From the NCBI GenBank assembly GCA_014138645.1, contig JACJIB010000002.1:682001-746000 (forward strand): a stretch of 64,000 bases of DNA, in the 5' to 3' direction. The translations under genes and the position numbers were made by a program. How positions within the stretch are numbered: the first letter of the stretch is position 1; every line of letters starts with the position of its first letter. The DNA comes from Methylorubrum thiocyanatum. GTDB lineage: Bacteria > Pseudomonadota > Alphaproteobacteria > Rhizobiales > Beijerinckiaceae. The notes under the pieces were generated by a model. It worked only from the letters and a program-made list of their open reading frames with translations. It ran no database searches and was not told the DNA's origin. Below are positions 1-9,374 of the stretch, piece after piece.

Positions 1-1764
1 GAGATCGGCTGGAGGGAGGCCCCGGCACGGATCGAGGCGCGTTACACGACGCCGATCCAGCACCACAATCCGATCGAGCTGTTCACCACCCGGTGCGCCT
101 GGGACGGCGGCCGCCTCACCGTGCACGAGCCGAGCCGCTACATCGGCGCGGTTCGTCACGGGCTCGCAGCACAGCTCGGCCTTGACCCGGCCCAGATCCG
201 GGTCGTCTCCGGATTGATCGGCGGGCATTTCGGTTCGAAGTTCGCGCTCTCGCAGCACACCGCCCCCGTGGCGCTCGCCGCCAAGCGTCTCGGTTGTCCG
301 GTCTCGCTGGTGCCGACGCGGCGGCAATGCTTCACCATCGCCAACTACCGTCCCGAGACGCGCCACGACATCCGACTCGCCGCCGACCGCGACGGACGGT
401 TCACGAGCCTCGTGCACGAGGCTGAGGTCATCGCCTCACGCTTCGATCCCTTCGCGATGGAGGGCGCGGACGTGACCGCGAGCCTTTATGCCTGCCCGGC
501 GATCCGCACGGAGGAGCGGGCGGTGCGGGTGGATCGCAACACGCCCGGTCCGATGCGGGCGCCGCCCGAGGTGCCGTATCTGTTCGCGTTGGAGAGCGCG
601 GTCGATGAGCTGGCGTGGCGGCTCGGCCTCGATCCGATCGAACTGCGCCGCCGCAACGACACCGCCCGCGATCCGGTCTCGGGCAAGCCGTTCTCCAGCC
701 GGCCTCTGATGGCCTGCTTCGATGCCGGGGCCGCTGCCTTCGACTGGAAGCGACGTGCGCCGCAACCCGGGACGATGCGGGAGGGCGCGTGGCGCGTCGG
801 CCTCGGCTGCGCCGCATCGGTCCGGCCCGTGAAGATCGCCGCGGCGACCCTGCGGCTGCGGCTCTTCGCGGATGGTTCGGCGGAGATCGGATGCGCCCAT
901 CACGAGATCGGCAACGGCATCACCACCCTGTTGGCGATGGGGGCGGCCGAACGGCTCGGCCTGCCGGTGGAGCGGGTGCGGGTGCAACTCGGCGACACCG
1001 ATCTGCCTGCGGCCGGCCTTTCGGGGGGATCGAGTACGACGACGAGCCTGATGAACGCCCTCGCCCTCGCCTGCGAGCAGGTGCGGGCGCGGTTAGCGCA
1101 AACGGCCGTCGCGCCGGACCGTCCGTTCGCCGGGAGGGATCCGGCCGGCTTTCGTCTGGCCGACGGCCGGCTCGCCGCATCCGACGGGCGCGGGCTTTCC
1201 CTTGCCGATGCGGTCCGCTTCATCGACCCGATCCGCGTCGAGACGCTCGCCGAGTTCGTCCCGCCGGACAGCCTGCCGGACGCGCTGGAAACCCTGCGCG
1301 CCGGTCGTATCGGCCTGACGACCGGGGGCGATGCGCTGAATTGGGCGTTCGGGGCGCAGTTCGCCGAGGTGCATATCCATGCCGAGACCGGTGAGATCCG
1401 GGTGCCGCGGCTCACCGGCGCCTTCGCGGCCGGGCGCATCCTCAATCCGCTGACCGCGCGCAGCCAGCTTGTCGGCGGCATGATCTGGGGCCTGGGTTCG
1501 GCCCTGCTGGAGGAAACCGTCCTCGACGGCCCCGCCTACCGCAATCCCGACCTCGCCGAGTATCTCGTGCCGACCGCCATGGATGTCGGGGCGATCGAGG
1601 CCGTCCTCGTGCCCGATCTCGACGAGACCGTGAATCCGCTCGGGATTAAGGGGCTGGGCGAACTCGGCATCATCGGCGTCAACGCGGCGATCGCGAATGC
1701 GGTCTACCATGCCGCCGGCCGGCGCATCCGCGAGCTTCCGATCCGCATCGACGATATGATTTAG
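1..1764 (+). CDS. Xanthine dehydrogenase-family molybdopterin-binding subunit, 5'-truncated
   Basis: The frame is open from the first base, so this is the last 587 residues of a larger protein whose start lies left of the window. It is the large, molybdopterin-cytosine-dinucleotide-binding subunit of a molybdenum hydroxylase (xanthine dehydrogenase/aldehyde oxidase family). Visible family motifs are TPIQHHNPIE near the left edge, GPMRAP around residue 190, GSSTTTSLMNAL in the cofactor-binding part and GLGELGIIG near the C-terminus, which carries the catalytic Glu. The Fe-S and FAD subunits would be expected upstream and are not in view. The substrate cannot be told from sequence. The gene runs convergently toward the MocR gene. 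Confidence 0.93.
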   Translation, partial: EIGWREAPARIEARYTTPIQHHNPIELFTTRCAWDGGRLTVHEPSRYIGAVRHGLAAQLGLDPAQIRVVSGLIGGHFGSKFALSQHTAPVALAAKRLGCPVSLVPTRRQCFTIANYRPETRHDIRLAADRDGRFTSLVHEAEVIASRFDPFAMEGADVTASLYACPAIRTEERAVRVDRNTPGPMRAPPEVPYLFALESAVDELAWRLGLDPIELRRRNDTARDPVSGKPFSSRPLMACFDAGAAAFDWKRRAPQPGTMREGAWRVGLGCAASVRPVKIAAATLRLRLFADGSAEIGCAHHEIGNGITTLLAMGAAERLGLPVERVRVQLGDTDLPAAGLSGGSSTTTSLMNALALACEQVRARLAQTAVAPDRPFAGRDPAGFRLADGRLAASDGRGLSLADAVRFIDPIRVETLAEFVPPDSLPDALETLRAGRIGLTTGGDALNWAFGAQFAEVHIHAETGEIRVPRLTGAFAAGRILNPLTARSQLVGGMIWGLGSALLEETVLDGPAYRNPDLAEYLVPTAMDVGAIEAVLVPDLDETVNPLGIKGLGELGIIGVNAAIANAVYHAAGRRIRELPIRIDDMI

Positions 1765-1874
1765 TCTTGCTCGCACACCGTTCCGGGCGCGGTCGCCCGT
1801 GTTGATCGAGCAACCCCTAAGGCGTCACGTGCCAGCTTGGCCCCGGCGCGGACACGCGGCCGGGACGCTCGCCC

Positions 1875-3314
1875 TCAGATGTAGGTCGATGCCAGGGCCG
1901 GCGAGCCTTCGAGGGCATGGGCGAGCACTTCCAGGCCGTGCGTGATCTGCTGCCGGGTCGAGGGGCCGCCGAGGCAGAGCCGCACGGCCTCCGGCGGCGT
2001 CCCGGCCACGCAGAAGGGATCGCTGCCGACCACGCCGAGCCCGGCCGAACGGCCCTGGCTGGCGAAGGCCGCGCGCGTCCATCCCTCCGGCAGGGTGATC
2101 CAGACATGGAAGCCGTGCGGATCGGCGGTGTAGGTCCCGGCCGGAAGGAGCGAGGCCGCAATGCGCTGGCGGGCGGCCGATTCCTCGCGGACGAACTGCA
2201 CCACCGCGTCCGCCGTGCCATCCATGATCCAGCGCGTCGCCAGCGCGGTGGCGATCGGCGAGGCCATGACGGTCGCGGTCCGCAGCGCGCCCGCGAGCGG
2301 CAGAACGGACCGGGCGCTCGGGGCGACGAGGAAGGCCAGACGAAGCCCGGCGCCGAGGCATTTGGCCAAGCCTGCCACGTAGTACGTGATCTCGGGAGCG
2401 AGTTCGGCGAAGCTCGGTGGCGGAGCCGGGCAGAGGCGGGCGTAGGCGTCGTCCTCGATGATGCTGACGGCATAGCGCCGCGCCACCGCGATGACCGCCT
2501 GCCGCCGCGCGAGCGACAAGGTGGCGGTGGTCGGGTTCTGCAGCAGCGGGTTCAGATAGATGGCTCTCGGGGCGACCTTGGTGCAGACCGCCGCGAATGC
2601 ATCGGGATCGACCCCGTGGCGGTCCATGGGCAGGTCGACGAGGCGCAATCCGAGATGGGCCGCGAGCGCGCGGATACCGGGATAGGTGATCCGCTCGGCG
2701 CAGATCGTGTCCCCCGGCCGGGCTACCTGACCCAGCACGCTGAACAGGGCGCTGTGCGCACCGGGGCAGATCAGCAGGCGCTCCCGCGTCGTGTCGATCC
2801 CGCGGCCGTTCAGCCAGCGCAGGGCCGCTTCCTTGTCCTCGTCGGTCCCGCCGAAGCCCTGATAGCGCAGCAGGTTGATGAGGTCGCCGGAGAGATCGGC
2901 GAGCGAGGCCTGCATGCGCGCCCGCAGGGCGGGTGCATCGGGCTCCGGAGGCAGGTTCATGGTGAAGTCGACCGGCCCGATCCGCGCCGCGCCGACGGGG
3001 CTGCCCGGACGGGTGGAGCGGGCGGGGTCGACCACGAAGGTCCCCTGGCCGACGCGCCCCTCGATGAGGCCGCGCTTGTGCGCGGCGACGTAGCCGCGGG
3101 AAACCGTGGTGAAGTTCAGGTCGAGCGCCTCGGCCAGCGCCCGCTGGGTCGGCAGGCGCGTGCCCGGCGTCAACCGGCCGGTCCGGATGTCGTCGGCCAG
3201 GGCCTCCGCAATGGCGAGGTAGTGCGGCTTGCCCCACCGTTTGAGGTCCGGTCTCCAGGCGCCGCTCATCCCGACCTGAGGGCCGGGGCGCCCATCGTAC
3301 TCCGTCGCCGCCAT
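1875..3314 (-). CDS. MocR/PdxR-type regulator: GntR HTH fused to aminotransferase-like domain
   Basis: A 479-residue protein with an N-terminal winged-helix GntR domain (about residues 30-95; LPTQRALAEALDLNFTTVSRGY is the recognition region) joined to a fold-type-I PLP aminotransferase-like domain (about 115-470). The PLP lysine lies in the AKCLGAGLRLAF stretch. MocR proteins normally bind PLP or an amino-compound adduct and control a neighbouring gene. Here the gene is divergent from the nitrilase cluster across a 363-bp AT-rich spacer, so it is the obvious candidate regulator of that operon; this is inference from position. An internal ATG at 3269 (MSGAWRPDLKRW) matches the usual MocR N-terminus better and may be the true start. 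Confidence 0.88.
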   Translation of the reverse strand: MAATEYDGRPGPQVGMSGAWRPDLKRWGKPHYLAIAEALADDIRTGRLTPGTRLPTQRALAEALDLNFTTVSRGYVAAHKRGLIEGRVGQGTFVVDPARSTRPGSPVGAARIGPVDFTMNLPPEPDAPALRARMQASLADLSGDLINLLRYQGFGGTDEDKEAALRWLNGRGIDTTRERLLICPGAHSALFSVLGQVARPGDTICAERITYPGIRALAAHLGLRLVDLPMDRHGVDPDAFAAVCTKVAPRAIYLNPLLQNPTTATLSLARRQAVIAVARRYAVSIIEDDAYARLCPAPPPSFAELAPEITYYVAGLAKCLGAGLRLAFLVAPSARSVLPLAGALRTATVMASPIATALATRWIMDGTADAVVQFVREESAARQRIAASLLPAGTYTADPHGFHVWITLPEGWTRAAFASQGRSAGLGVVGSDPFCVAGTPPEAVRLCLGGPSTRQQITHGLEVLAHALEGSPALASTYI

Positions 3315-3677
3315 CCGCTCCGCGTCCGCTCCATCAACATGCGATCAATACGCGATTGTATGGCTAGCAAGCGTCGTACCGACGTGTCCCCTGAAGCAAG
3401 CAGGCCCTCGACATCCATACAATGCCAGCAATTATCGCGCAGAGAACGTGCATCGGATGATTACGGAATACGCACGATATGCTTCGTGATGGATCTGCGT
3501 TTAGGAAAAAGGTTATAAGCATGCCGATTAGCTTGATCGGATAATTGTATGCATCATACTCTAGCGTATTGATGGCACCATTGATCGTCGGAGCATTGGC
3601 ACACCGCTTGCCATGAAGGACCCGTGACCGTTCGCAGCCCCACCTGTCGCGGTCTCATCCTTCAAGGAGCGAGAGAC
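3315..3677. promoter_or_regulatory. AT-rich divergent promoter region between mocR-like gene and nit cluster
   Basis: This spacer is clearly richer in A and T than its surroundings and separates two divergent start codons. The octamer ATTGTATG occurs at 3355-3362 and 3544-3551 on the plus strand and as CATACAAT at 3416-3423. The first and the inverted copy extend to a 9-bp inverted repeat (ATTGTATGG / CCATACAAT). MocR regulators bind repeated short sites, so these are candidate operators; binding is not shown. AAGGAG at about 3661 is the ribosome site for the first nit gene. Confidence 0.5.
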
Positions 3678-4160
3678 ATGCCTGCCGTGAACCGCGAGCC
3701 CCACAAGAAGGGCGATTTCCTGGTCGATTACGAGGAGAAGGTCTTCGAGGATGTGAAGGCGGAGCCGGGCCAGAAGGCGCTGGTCACCTTCCACACCGTC
3801 GCCTTCGAGGGCTCCATCGGCCTCGTGAACCTGCTCCAGGCGACCCGACTCCAGCGGAAGGGCTTCGACACCTCCATCCTGCTCTACGGCCCCGGCATCA
3901 CGCTCGGCGTCCAGCGCGGCTTCCCGCGTCTCGGCGACGAGGCCTTCCCGGGGCACCTGAACTTCAACAACCAGCTCGAGAAGTTCATGGCCGAGGGGGG
4001 CAAGGTCTATGCCTGCCGGTTCTCGACCCAGGCCCTCTACGGCCACGGCGAAGCGGCCTTCATCGAGGGGATCCGCATGATCAACCCCCTCGACGTCCTC
4101 GACTGCATCCTCCTGCACAAGCGCGACAACGCGGTGATCATCGACACCTGGACGGTCTGA
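3678..4160 (+). CDS. nitB: MSMEG_0572/Sll0783-family nitrogen starvation response protein
   Basis: A 160-residue soluble protein and the first gene of the Nit1C-type cluster. The family (Sll0783 in Synechocystis, MSMEG_0572 in mycobacteria, NitB in pseudomonads) has no defined biochemical role; Sll0783 is induced by nitrogen starvation. Conserved blocks include [21 protein letters not shown] and the [23 protein letters not shown] region, and the fold appears DsrE-like. I chose ATG 3678 ([14 protein letters not shown]) because AAGGAG lies just upstream; a start at 3624 would add 18 unconserved residues. The nitrilase gene begins 59 bp downstream on the same strand. Confidence 0.9.
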   Translation: MPAVNREPHKKGDFLVDYEEKVFEDVKAEPGQKALVTFHTVAFEGSIGLVNLLQATRLQRKGFDTSILLYGPGITLGVQRGFPRLGDEAFPGHLNFNNQLEKFMAEGGKVYACRFSTQALYGHGEAAFIEGIRMINPLDVLDCILLHKRDNAVIIDTWTV

Positions 4161-4219
4161 CGCCCGCGCCTCGCATCCGGCGGCGGCCCGATGCCGCCGC
4201 CACAGCCGGAGGATCATCC

Positions 4220-5296
4220 ATGTCGGACAACCGGATCGTGCGGGCTGCCGCCGTCCAGATCGCGCCGGACCTCGACCGGCCGGACGGCACTCTGGAGCGC
4301 GTGCTCAATGCCATCGCCGAGGCGGCTGCCAAGGGTGCGCGGTTCATGGTCTTCCCCGAGACCTTCGTGCCCTACTACCCCTATTTCTCGTTCGTCCTTC
4401 CCCCCGCGATGCAGGGCGCGGAGCATCTGAAGCTCTACGAGCGGGCGCCCACCGTCCCGGGCCCGCTGACGCAGGCGGTCGCCGCGGCCGCCCGCCGTCA
4501 CGGCGCCGTGGTGGTGCTGGGCGTGAACGAGCGCGATCACGGTTCGCTCTACAACACGCAGCTCGTCTTCGACGCCGACGGCAGCCTCAAGCTCAAGCGC
4601 CGCAAGATCACCCCGACCTATCACGAGCGCATGATCTGGGGTCAGGGCGACGGCGCCGGCCTCGACGTGGTCGAGACGGCGGTCGGCCGCGTCGGCGCGC
4701 TGGCCTGCTGGGAGCACTACAACCCACTGGCCCGCTACGCCCTCATGGCGCGCCACGAGGAGATCCACGCCGCCCAGTTTCCCGGTTCGCTGGTGGGTCA
4801 GATCTTCGCCGACCAGATGGAGGTGACGATCCGCCACCACGCCCTGGAGGCGGCCTGCTTCGTGGTCAACGCCACCGGCTGGCTGACCGACGCGCAGGTG
4901 GCGCAGGTCTGTCCCGACGAGCGCCTGCGCGGCGCCTGCCGCGGCGGCAACTGCACCGCCATCGTCACGCCGGAGGGCCGGCATCTCGCCGATCCCCTCG
5001 GCCCCGGCGAGGGCATCCTGATCGCCGATATGGATCTCGCGCTCGTGACCAAGCGCAAGCGCATGATGGATTCGGTCGGCCACTACGCGCGCCCCGAACT
5101 CCTCAGTCTCGTCCACGACGACCGCCCGGCCTCGTTCGTGCACCGGCCGATCCGTTCTCAGTCCGCTTCCCGGAGCCTCGACCATGAGCAGTTCTCCGCT
5201 TCCGACGAGCCATCCGCCGGCGGCGTCGGTCCCGACGGGTTTGATCGGGATGCCGACGGAGCGCCTGATCAACGCGTTGCAGTCCTACGGCGTTAG
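4220..5296 (+). CDS. nitC: Nit1-type nitrilase (Nit1C cluster)
   Basis: A 358-residue carbon-nitrogen hydrolase. The nitrilase catalytic triad is visible: Glu47 in FPETF, Lys129 in [19 protein letters not shown] and Cys163 in ACWEHYNPL. Plain nitrilases convert R-CN to a carboxylate and ammonia. Nit1C family members are required for growth on cyanide in Pseudomonas, although the direct physiological substrate is debated. GGAGG stands 8 bp before the ATG. The last ~37 residues overlap the radical SAM frame for up to 113 bp and look low-complexity. Homologues usually end soon after the [10 protein letters not shown] block, so this tail may be a frameshift product or a true extension. Confidence 0.93.
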   Translation: MSDNRIVRAAAVQIAPDLDRPDGTLERVLNAIAEAAAKGARFMVFPETFVPYYPYFSFVLPPAMQGAEHLKLYERAPTVPGPLTQAVAAAARRHGAVVVLGVNERDHGSLYNTQLVFDADGSLKLKRRKITPTYHERMIWGQGDGAGLDVVETAVGRVGALACWEHYNPLARYALMARHEEIHAAQFPGSLVGQIFADQMEVTIRHHALEAACFVVNATGWLTDAQVAQVCPDERLRGACRGGNCTAIVTPEGRHLADPLGPGEGILIADMDLALVTKRKRMMDSVGHYARPELLSLVHDDRPASFVHRPIRSQSASRSLDHEQFSASDEPSAGGVGPDGFDRDADGAPDQRVAVLRR

Positions 5297-6353
5297 GCTG
5301 GCCGACAGCCGCGCCGGCGCGCCGAGCCGCCGCGGCGGGGCCGGACCCTCGGACCACAAGGCGATGACCATCGCCGGCCGCACCGTGATGGTCCCGGTCC
5401 ATACCGAGAGCGCCTTCGACTCGCCCTTCCTCGTGCGCCGCCCGGACGCGAACGGTGTCGCGGTGATCGAGCATGACGGCGTGGTGATCGGGCGGGCCAC
5501 CTTTCCGGGCAAGCCGCGCTTCTACGCGCTCTCGACCTTCGACGGGGTGCCCTATTCCAAGATCGCCGTGCTGCACGGGCGCGACGTGCTCGCCACCACC
5601 GTGCTGCAGACCTGCATCCGCTACCAGAGCCGCACCAAGACCTGCCAGTTCTGCTCCATCGGTCAGTCGCTGGCGGCCGGCCGCACCGTGGCCCACAAGA
5701 GCCCGGAGCAACTCGCCGAGGTGGCCCGCGCCGCGGTGCTCCTCGACGGCGTCAAGCACATGGTGATGACCACGGGCACGCCGAACGCCACCGACCGGGG
5801 CGCCGCCGTGCTGTGCGAGAGCGCCTTCGCGGTGAAGGCGGCGGTCGATCTGCCGATCCAGGCGCAGTGCGAGCCGCCGGACGACGACCGCTGGTTCGGG
5901 CGCATGAAGGCGTCCGGCATCGACGCCCTCGGCATGCATCTCGAAGCTGTCACCCCGGAGGTCCGCGCCCGGATCATGCCCGGCAAGGCGAGCGTCCCGC
6001 TGGAGCGCTACCAAGCGGCCTTCGAGGCCGCCGTGCCGGTCTTCGGGCGGGGCCAGGTCTCGACCTACATCCTAGCCGGTCTCGGCGACACGCCCGAGGC
6101 CATCCTGGCGATGGCCGAGCGCTTGATCGCAATCGGCGTCTATCCCTTCGTGGTGCCCTTCGTGCCGATCTCGGGCACGCCGCTGGAGAGCCACCCGACG
6201 CCTTCACCGGCCTTCATGCATGCCATCCTCGAGCCGCTCGCGGCCATGCTGGCCGGCGCGGATCTGCGCTCGACCGACATCAAGGCCGGCTGCGGACGCT
6301 GCGGCGCCTGTTCGGCGCTCTCCACCTACGAGCGTGCGGGGGGCGCGGCCTGA
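5184..6353 (+). CDS. nitD: MSMEG_0568/Sll0785-family radical SAM protein
   Basis: A 389-residue radical SAM enzyme of the Nit1C cluster. The cysteines stand at 144, 154 and 157, a C-x9-C-x2-C spacing instead of the canonical C-x3-C-x2-C, which is a feature of this family. The C-terminus has a second group, Cys370, 373 and 376 (CGRCGAC), possibly binding an auxiliary Fe-S cluster. The reaction is not established; its placement beside a nitrilase suggests it builds or modifies a nitrogenous small molecule. An alternative ATG at 5250 ([14 protein letters not shown]) would shorten the overlap with the nitrilase from 113 to 47 bp and starts at the conserved part. Its stop overlaps the next start (TGATG). 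Confidence 0.92.
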   Translation: MSSSPLPTSHPPAASVPTGLIGMPTERLINALQSYGVRLADSRAGAPSRRGGAGPSDHKAMTIAGRTVMVPVHTESAFDSPFLVRRPDANGVAVIEHDGVVIGRATFPGKPRFYALSTFDGVPYSKIAVLHGRDVLATTVLQTCIRYQSRTKTCQFCSIGQSLAAGRTVAHKSPEQLAEVARAAVLLDGVKHMVMTTGTPNATDRGAAVLCESAFAVKAAVDLPIQAQCEPPDDDRWFGRMKASGIDALGMHLEAVTPEVRARIMPGKASVPLERYQAAFEAAVPVFGRGQVSTYILAGLGDTPEAILAMAERLIAIGVYPFVVPFVPISGTPLESHPTPSPAFMHAILEPLAAMLAGADLRSTDIKAGCGRCGACSALSTYERAGGAA

Positions 6354-6895
6354 TGTTCGATCCCGTCCCGCCGTATCGGCCGAGCCATTTCCGCGTGAAG
6401 TTCGCGGTCGCACCATGGGAGCGACGGGCCTGCGCCGCCCTGCGTCGCCACGTCTTCTGCGCGGAGCAGGGTCTCTTCGAGGGCGACGATCGGGACGCCA
6501 TCGACGCGCAGGCCATTCCGATCTGCGCCCTCTCGACGCTCGGCGGCGATACCGACGCCGTCGTCGGCACCGTGCGCATCCACGCGGTCGCGGAACGCCC
6601 CGGCGAGTGGTGGGGCTCACGCCTCGCCGTCGAGCGGTCCTTCCGCGGCACGGCCGCGCTCGGCGCCGGGCTGATCCAGGTCGCCGTCGCCTCGGCCCAT
6701 GCCCGCGGCTGCACGCGATTCCTGGCCCACGTCCAGGCGCAGAACGCGCCGCTGTTCCGGACCCTGCACTGGGCGAGCCTTGCCGAACTGGACCTGCACG
6801 GACGCCCGCATCACCTGATGCAGGCGGATCTTGCGGCCTATCCGCCGATGCACGATCCCGAGCACGGGCTCGTCACCCTCGCCAAGGCCGCGTGA
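6353..6895 (+). CDS. nitE: MSMEG_0567/Sll0786-family GNAT N-acetyltransferase
   Basis: A 180-residue GNAT-fold acyltransferase. The central region GSRLAVERSFRGTAALGAGLIQVAVASAHARGCTRF carries the acetyl-CoA-binding helix seen in the Nit1C acetyltransferases. N-terminal residues RRHVFCAEQGLFEGDDRD are a family signature. The start ATG at 6353 overlaps the radical SAM stop by one base (TGATG), so translation is probably coupled. The acceptor is unknown. This gene is normally adjacent to the AIR-synthase-like gene, and in some bacteria the two are fused. Confidence 0.92.
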   Translation: MFDPVPPYRPSHFRVKFAVAPWERRACAALRRHVFCAEQGLFEGDDRDAIDAQAIPICALSTLGGDTDAVVGTVRIHAVAERPGEWWGSRLAVERSFRGTAALGAGLIQVAVASAHARGCTRFLAHVQAQNAPLFRTLHWASLAELDLHGRPHHLMQADLAAYPPMHDPEHGLVTLAKAA

Positions 6896-7890
6896 TGACG
6901 GTCGCCCTCGACATCCCGGCGCTCGCCCGTCAGATCCGCGACGCCCGCGGCCTCGCGCACAAGCGCGACATCGACGCCGTGATCGCACGGCTCGGGCTCG
7001 GCAGCCGCCGGAGCACCGTGCCGGTCGGGGACGACTGCGCCGCGATCCCCGACGGTGACGGCCACCTGCTCTTCGCCATCGAAGGCTTCCTCGACAGCTT
7101 CGTCGCCGCCGACCCGTATTTCGCCGGCTATTGCGGGATCATGGTCAACCTCAGCGACGTCGCCGCCATGGGCGGGCGCCCGCTCGCGGTGGTCGATGCC
7201 CTCTGGAGCCGGGACCCGGCTTCGGCCGATCCGATCCTGGCGGGCCTGTCCGATGCCGCCGCGCTTTACGGTGTCCCGGTCGTCGGCGGCCACACCAACA
7301 CCCGCGCCGAGACCGGCAATCTCGCCGTCGCCGTGCTCGGCCGCGCGGGCCCCCGCCTTCTGACGAGCTTCGACGCCGCGCCGGGCGACGACCTCGTCGC
7401 CGCCATCGACCTGCGCGGGCGCTTCCGCGATCCGCATCCCTACTGGGACGCCTCGACCGGCGCGCCGGGGGAGCGCCTGCGCGGCGACCTCGCACTGCTG
7501 CCGGGACTGGCCGAGGACGGCTTGGTCCGCGCTGCCAAGGACATCAGCATGGCCGGCGTCGTCGGAACGGCATTGATGCTGCTCGAATGCTCCAAGGTCG
7601 GCGGCCTCATCGACCTCGACGCCATTCCGAGGCCGGACCATGCTCCGCTCGCACGTTGGCTGACCGCCTTCCCGAGCTTCGGCTATCTCCTCAGCGTGCG
7701 TCCCGACCGGACGGCGGCGGTCTGCGCGCGCTTTTCCGAGCGTGGCATCGCGGCATCCCGGATCGGCAGCCTCGATGCCGGCCGGGTCGCTCGGGTCCGG
7801 GGCGGCGCGGGCGTTGAGGCCGTGGTCTGGGACTTTGCAGCCGGCCCGCTCATCGGCTGCGGCCGGGACGACGCGGGGACGAGCGCGTGA
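6895..7890 (+). CDS. nitG: Sll0787-family AIR synthase-like protein
   Basis: A 331-residue protein of the PurM/AIR synthase (ATP-binding) superfamily. It has the glycine/aspartate signature VGDDCAAIPDGDG near residue 40, the NLSDVAAMGGRP motif around residue 85, and the KDISMAGVVGT motif near residue 215. PurM-like proteins activate an amide, carbonyl or selenium group with ATP, so an ATP-dependent step in the cluster pathway is likely. The substrate is unknown. ATG 6895 overlaps the GNAT stop (TGATG), and its own stop overlaps the GTG start of the glycosyltransferase. It is not the housekeeping purM, which would not sit in this operon. Confidence 0.9.
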   Translation: MTVALDIPALARQIRDARGLAHKRDIDAVIARLGLGSRRSTVPVGDDCAAIPDGDGHLLFAIEGFLDSFVAADPYFAGYCGIMVNLSDVAAMGGRPLAVVDALWSRDPASADPILAGLSDAAALYGVPVVGGHTNTRAETGNLAVAVLGRAGPRLLTSFDAAPGDDLVAAIDLRGRFRDPHPYWDASTGAPGERLRGDLALLPGLAEDGLVRAAKDISMAGVVGTALMLLECSKVGGLIDLDAIPRPDHAPLARWLTAFPSFGYLLSVRPDRTAAVCARFSERGIAASRIGSLDAGRVARVRGGAGVEAVVWDFAAGPLIGCGRDDAGTSA

Positions 7891-9062
7891 CAGCTCTGCG
7901 CATCGCCATCCTGACCCACTCCACCAATCCGCGCGGCGGCGTCGCCCATTGCCTCGCCCTGGCCGAGGCCTTGTGCACCCTCGGCCACGAGGCGGTGGTC
8001 CACGCGCCCGATCCCACCGGCGCCGGCTTCTTCCGGGATGCGGCCTGTCCGACGGTCCCGGTGGCCGCCCGGTCGGTCGGCGGCACCACGGTCGACCTCG
8101 TGCGAACGCGCATCAACGACTACCTGCGCCATTTCGCGACGCCGGCCGCCTGCGACTTCGACCTGTTCCATGCCCATGACGGGATCGGTGGCAACGCGCT
8201 GGCGACCTTGAAACACCGGCGGCTGATCCCGGGCTTCGTGCGCACGGTCCACCACGTCGACCGCTTCGCCGAACCATTGCTTGCCGAGTGGCAGGACCGC
8301 TCGATCCGCGAGGCCGCGCGCCTGCTCTGCGTCAGCCGTTCCTGGGCCGATTGGATCGCGGACGACCTCGGGACGCGGGCCGACATCGTGGGGAACGGGG
8401 TCGACCTGTCGGTCTATCGCTGGGAGCCGACCGAGGCGGATGCGGTCCTGCGGGCACGGTGGGGCCTCGGCGCGGGGCCGGTGATCCTCTGCGTCGGCGG
8501 CTTCGAAGCGCGCAAGAACACCCTCGGCATCGTCCAGGCGTTCGCGCGCCTACGGGCGTACCACCCGGCGGCGCAGTTGGTCGTCGCCGGCGGCGCCTCG
8601 CTGCTCGACCACAGCGCGTACCGCGCCCGCTGCCGGGCCGCCCTCGCGGCGCACGGTCTCGCCGTCGGGGCCGGCGAGGCCGTGATCGAGACCGGTCCCG
8701 TTCCCCAGGGCGACATGCCGGCGCTCTACCGGATCGCGGATGTCCTGGCCTTCCCTTCGTGGACGGAGGGTTTCGGCTTGTGCGTGCTGGAGGCGATGGC
8801 CTGCGGCACGCCCACGATCGTCTCCCGGCAACCGCCCTTTACCGAGTACCTGGAGGACTCCGACGCCCTGTTCGTCGATCCGGCCGACCCCGACGCCATC
8901 GCCGGGTCCATGGCCGCGGCCCTGGCGGCGGACACCCGCGCCCGACTGCGGGCAGCCGGTCGCGTGCGGGCCGCCGCCCATTCCTGGCGCGCCTGCGCCG
9001 CGCGCCACCTCGATGCCTACGCGGCCTGTGCCCGCACCCGACAGGAGTCGATCCATGCCTGA
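7887..9062 (+). CDS. MSMEG_0565-family glycosyltransferase (GT4-like)
   Basis: A 391-residue GT-B glycosyltransferase starting at GTG 7887, inside the previous stop (GTGA). The N-terminal domain has THSTNPRGGVAHCLALAEAL; the C-terminal domain has the group-1 signature VGGFEARKN near residue 205 and the EGFGLCVLEAMACGTPTI block near residue 290, including the E-x7-E type motif that contacts the nucleotide sugar. The family is found almost only in this nitrilase cluster, which suggests that a glycosylated or glycosyl-like intermediate is made. Acceptor and donor are unknown. Confidence 0.9.
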   Translation: MTALRIAILTHSTNPRGGVAHCLALAEALCTLGHEAVVHAPDPTGAGFFRDAACPTVPVAARSVGGTTVDLVRTRINDYLRHFATPAACDFDLFHAHDGIGGNALATLKHRRLIPGFVRTVHHVDRFAEPLLAEWQDRSIREAARLLCVSRSWADWIADDLGTRADIVGNGVDLSVYRWEPTEADAVLRARWGLGAGPVILCVGGFEARKNTLGIVQAFARLRAYHPAAQLVVAGGASLLDHSAYRARCRAALAAHGLAVGAGEAVIETGPVPQGDMPALYRIADVLAFPSWTEGFGLCVLEAMACGTPTIVSRQPPFTEYLEDSDALFVDPADPDAIAGSMAAALAADTRARLRAAGRVRAAAHSWRACAARHLDAYAACARTRQESIHA

Positions 9063-9336
9063 AATGCGCTTCCATGTCCGCTGGCCCGACGGCCGGCGCG
9101 AAGCCTGCTACTCGCCCTCTCTCGTCGTGAAGGACTACCTCACCCCCGGCGCGAGCTACGCCGTCGACGAGTTCGTCGAAAAGACCCGCACGGCCCTGCA
9201 CATCGCGAGCGAGCGGGTGCGCGAGAAGTACGGCTTCGCCTGCTCTTCGGCCCTCGATCAGCTCGCCCGGATCGAGGCCGCGGCCGAGAGGCAGGCGCCC
9301 GGCGGCCGGGTCACCGTCGAGACCTTCGAGCCCTGA
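9055..9336 (+). CDS. MSMEG_0570-family small nitrogen starvation response protein
   Basis: A 93-residue soluble protein whose ATG (9055) overlaps the glycosyltransferase end by 8 bp. The family is defined by the block MPEMRFHVRWPDG, the YSPSLVV motif and a C-terminal helix; no activity is known. It occurs consistently within Nit1C-type operons, so it is likely a subunit or accessory of one of the enzymes. It lies 38 bp before the flavoprotein start. Confidence 0.88.
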   Translation: MPEMRFHVRWPDGRREACYSPSLVVKDYLTPGASYAVDEFVEKTRTALHIASERVREKYGFACSSALDQLARIEAAAERQAPGGRVTVETFEP

Positions 9337-9374
9337 GCCCGCACGCCTTCCCGCAGTATCACGGAGTGAGCGCC

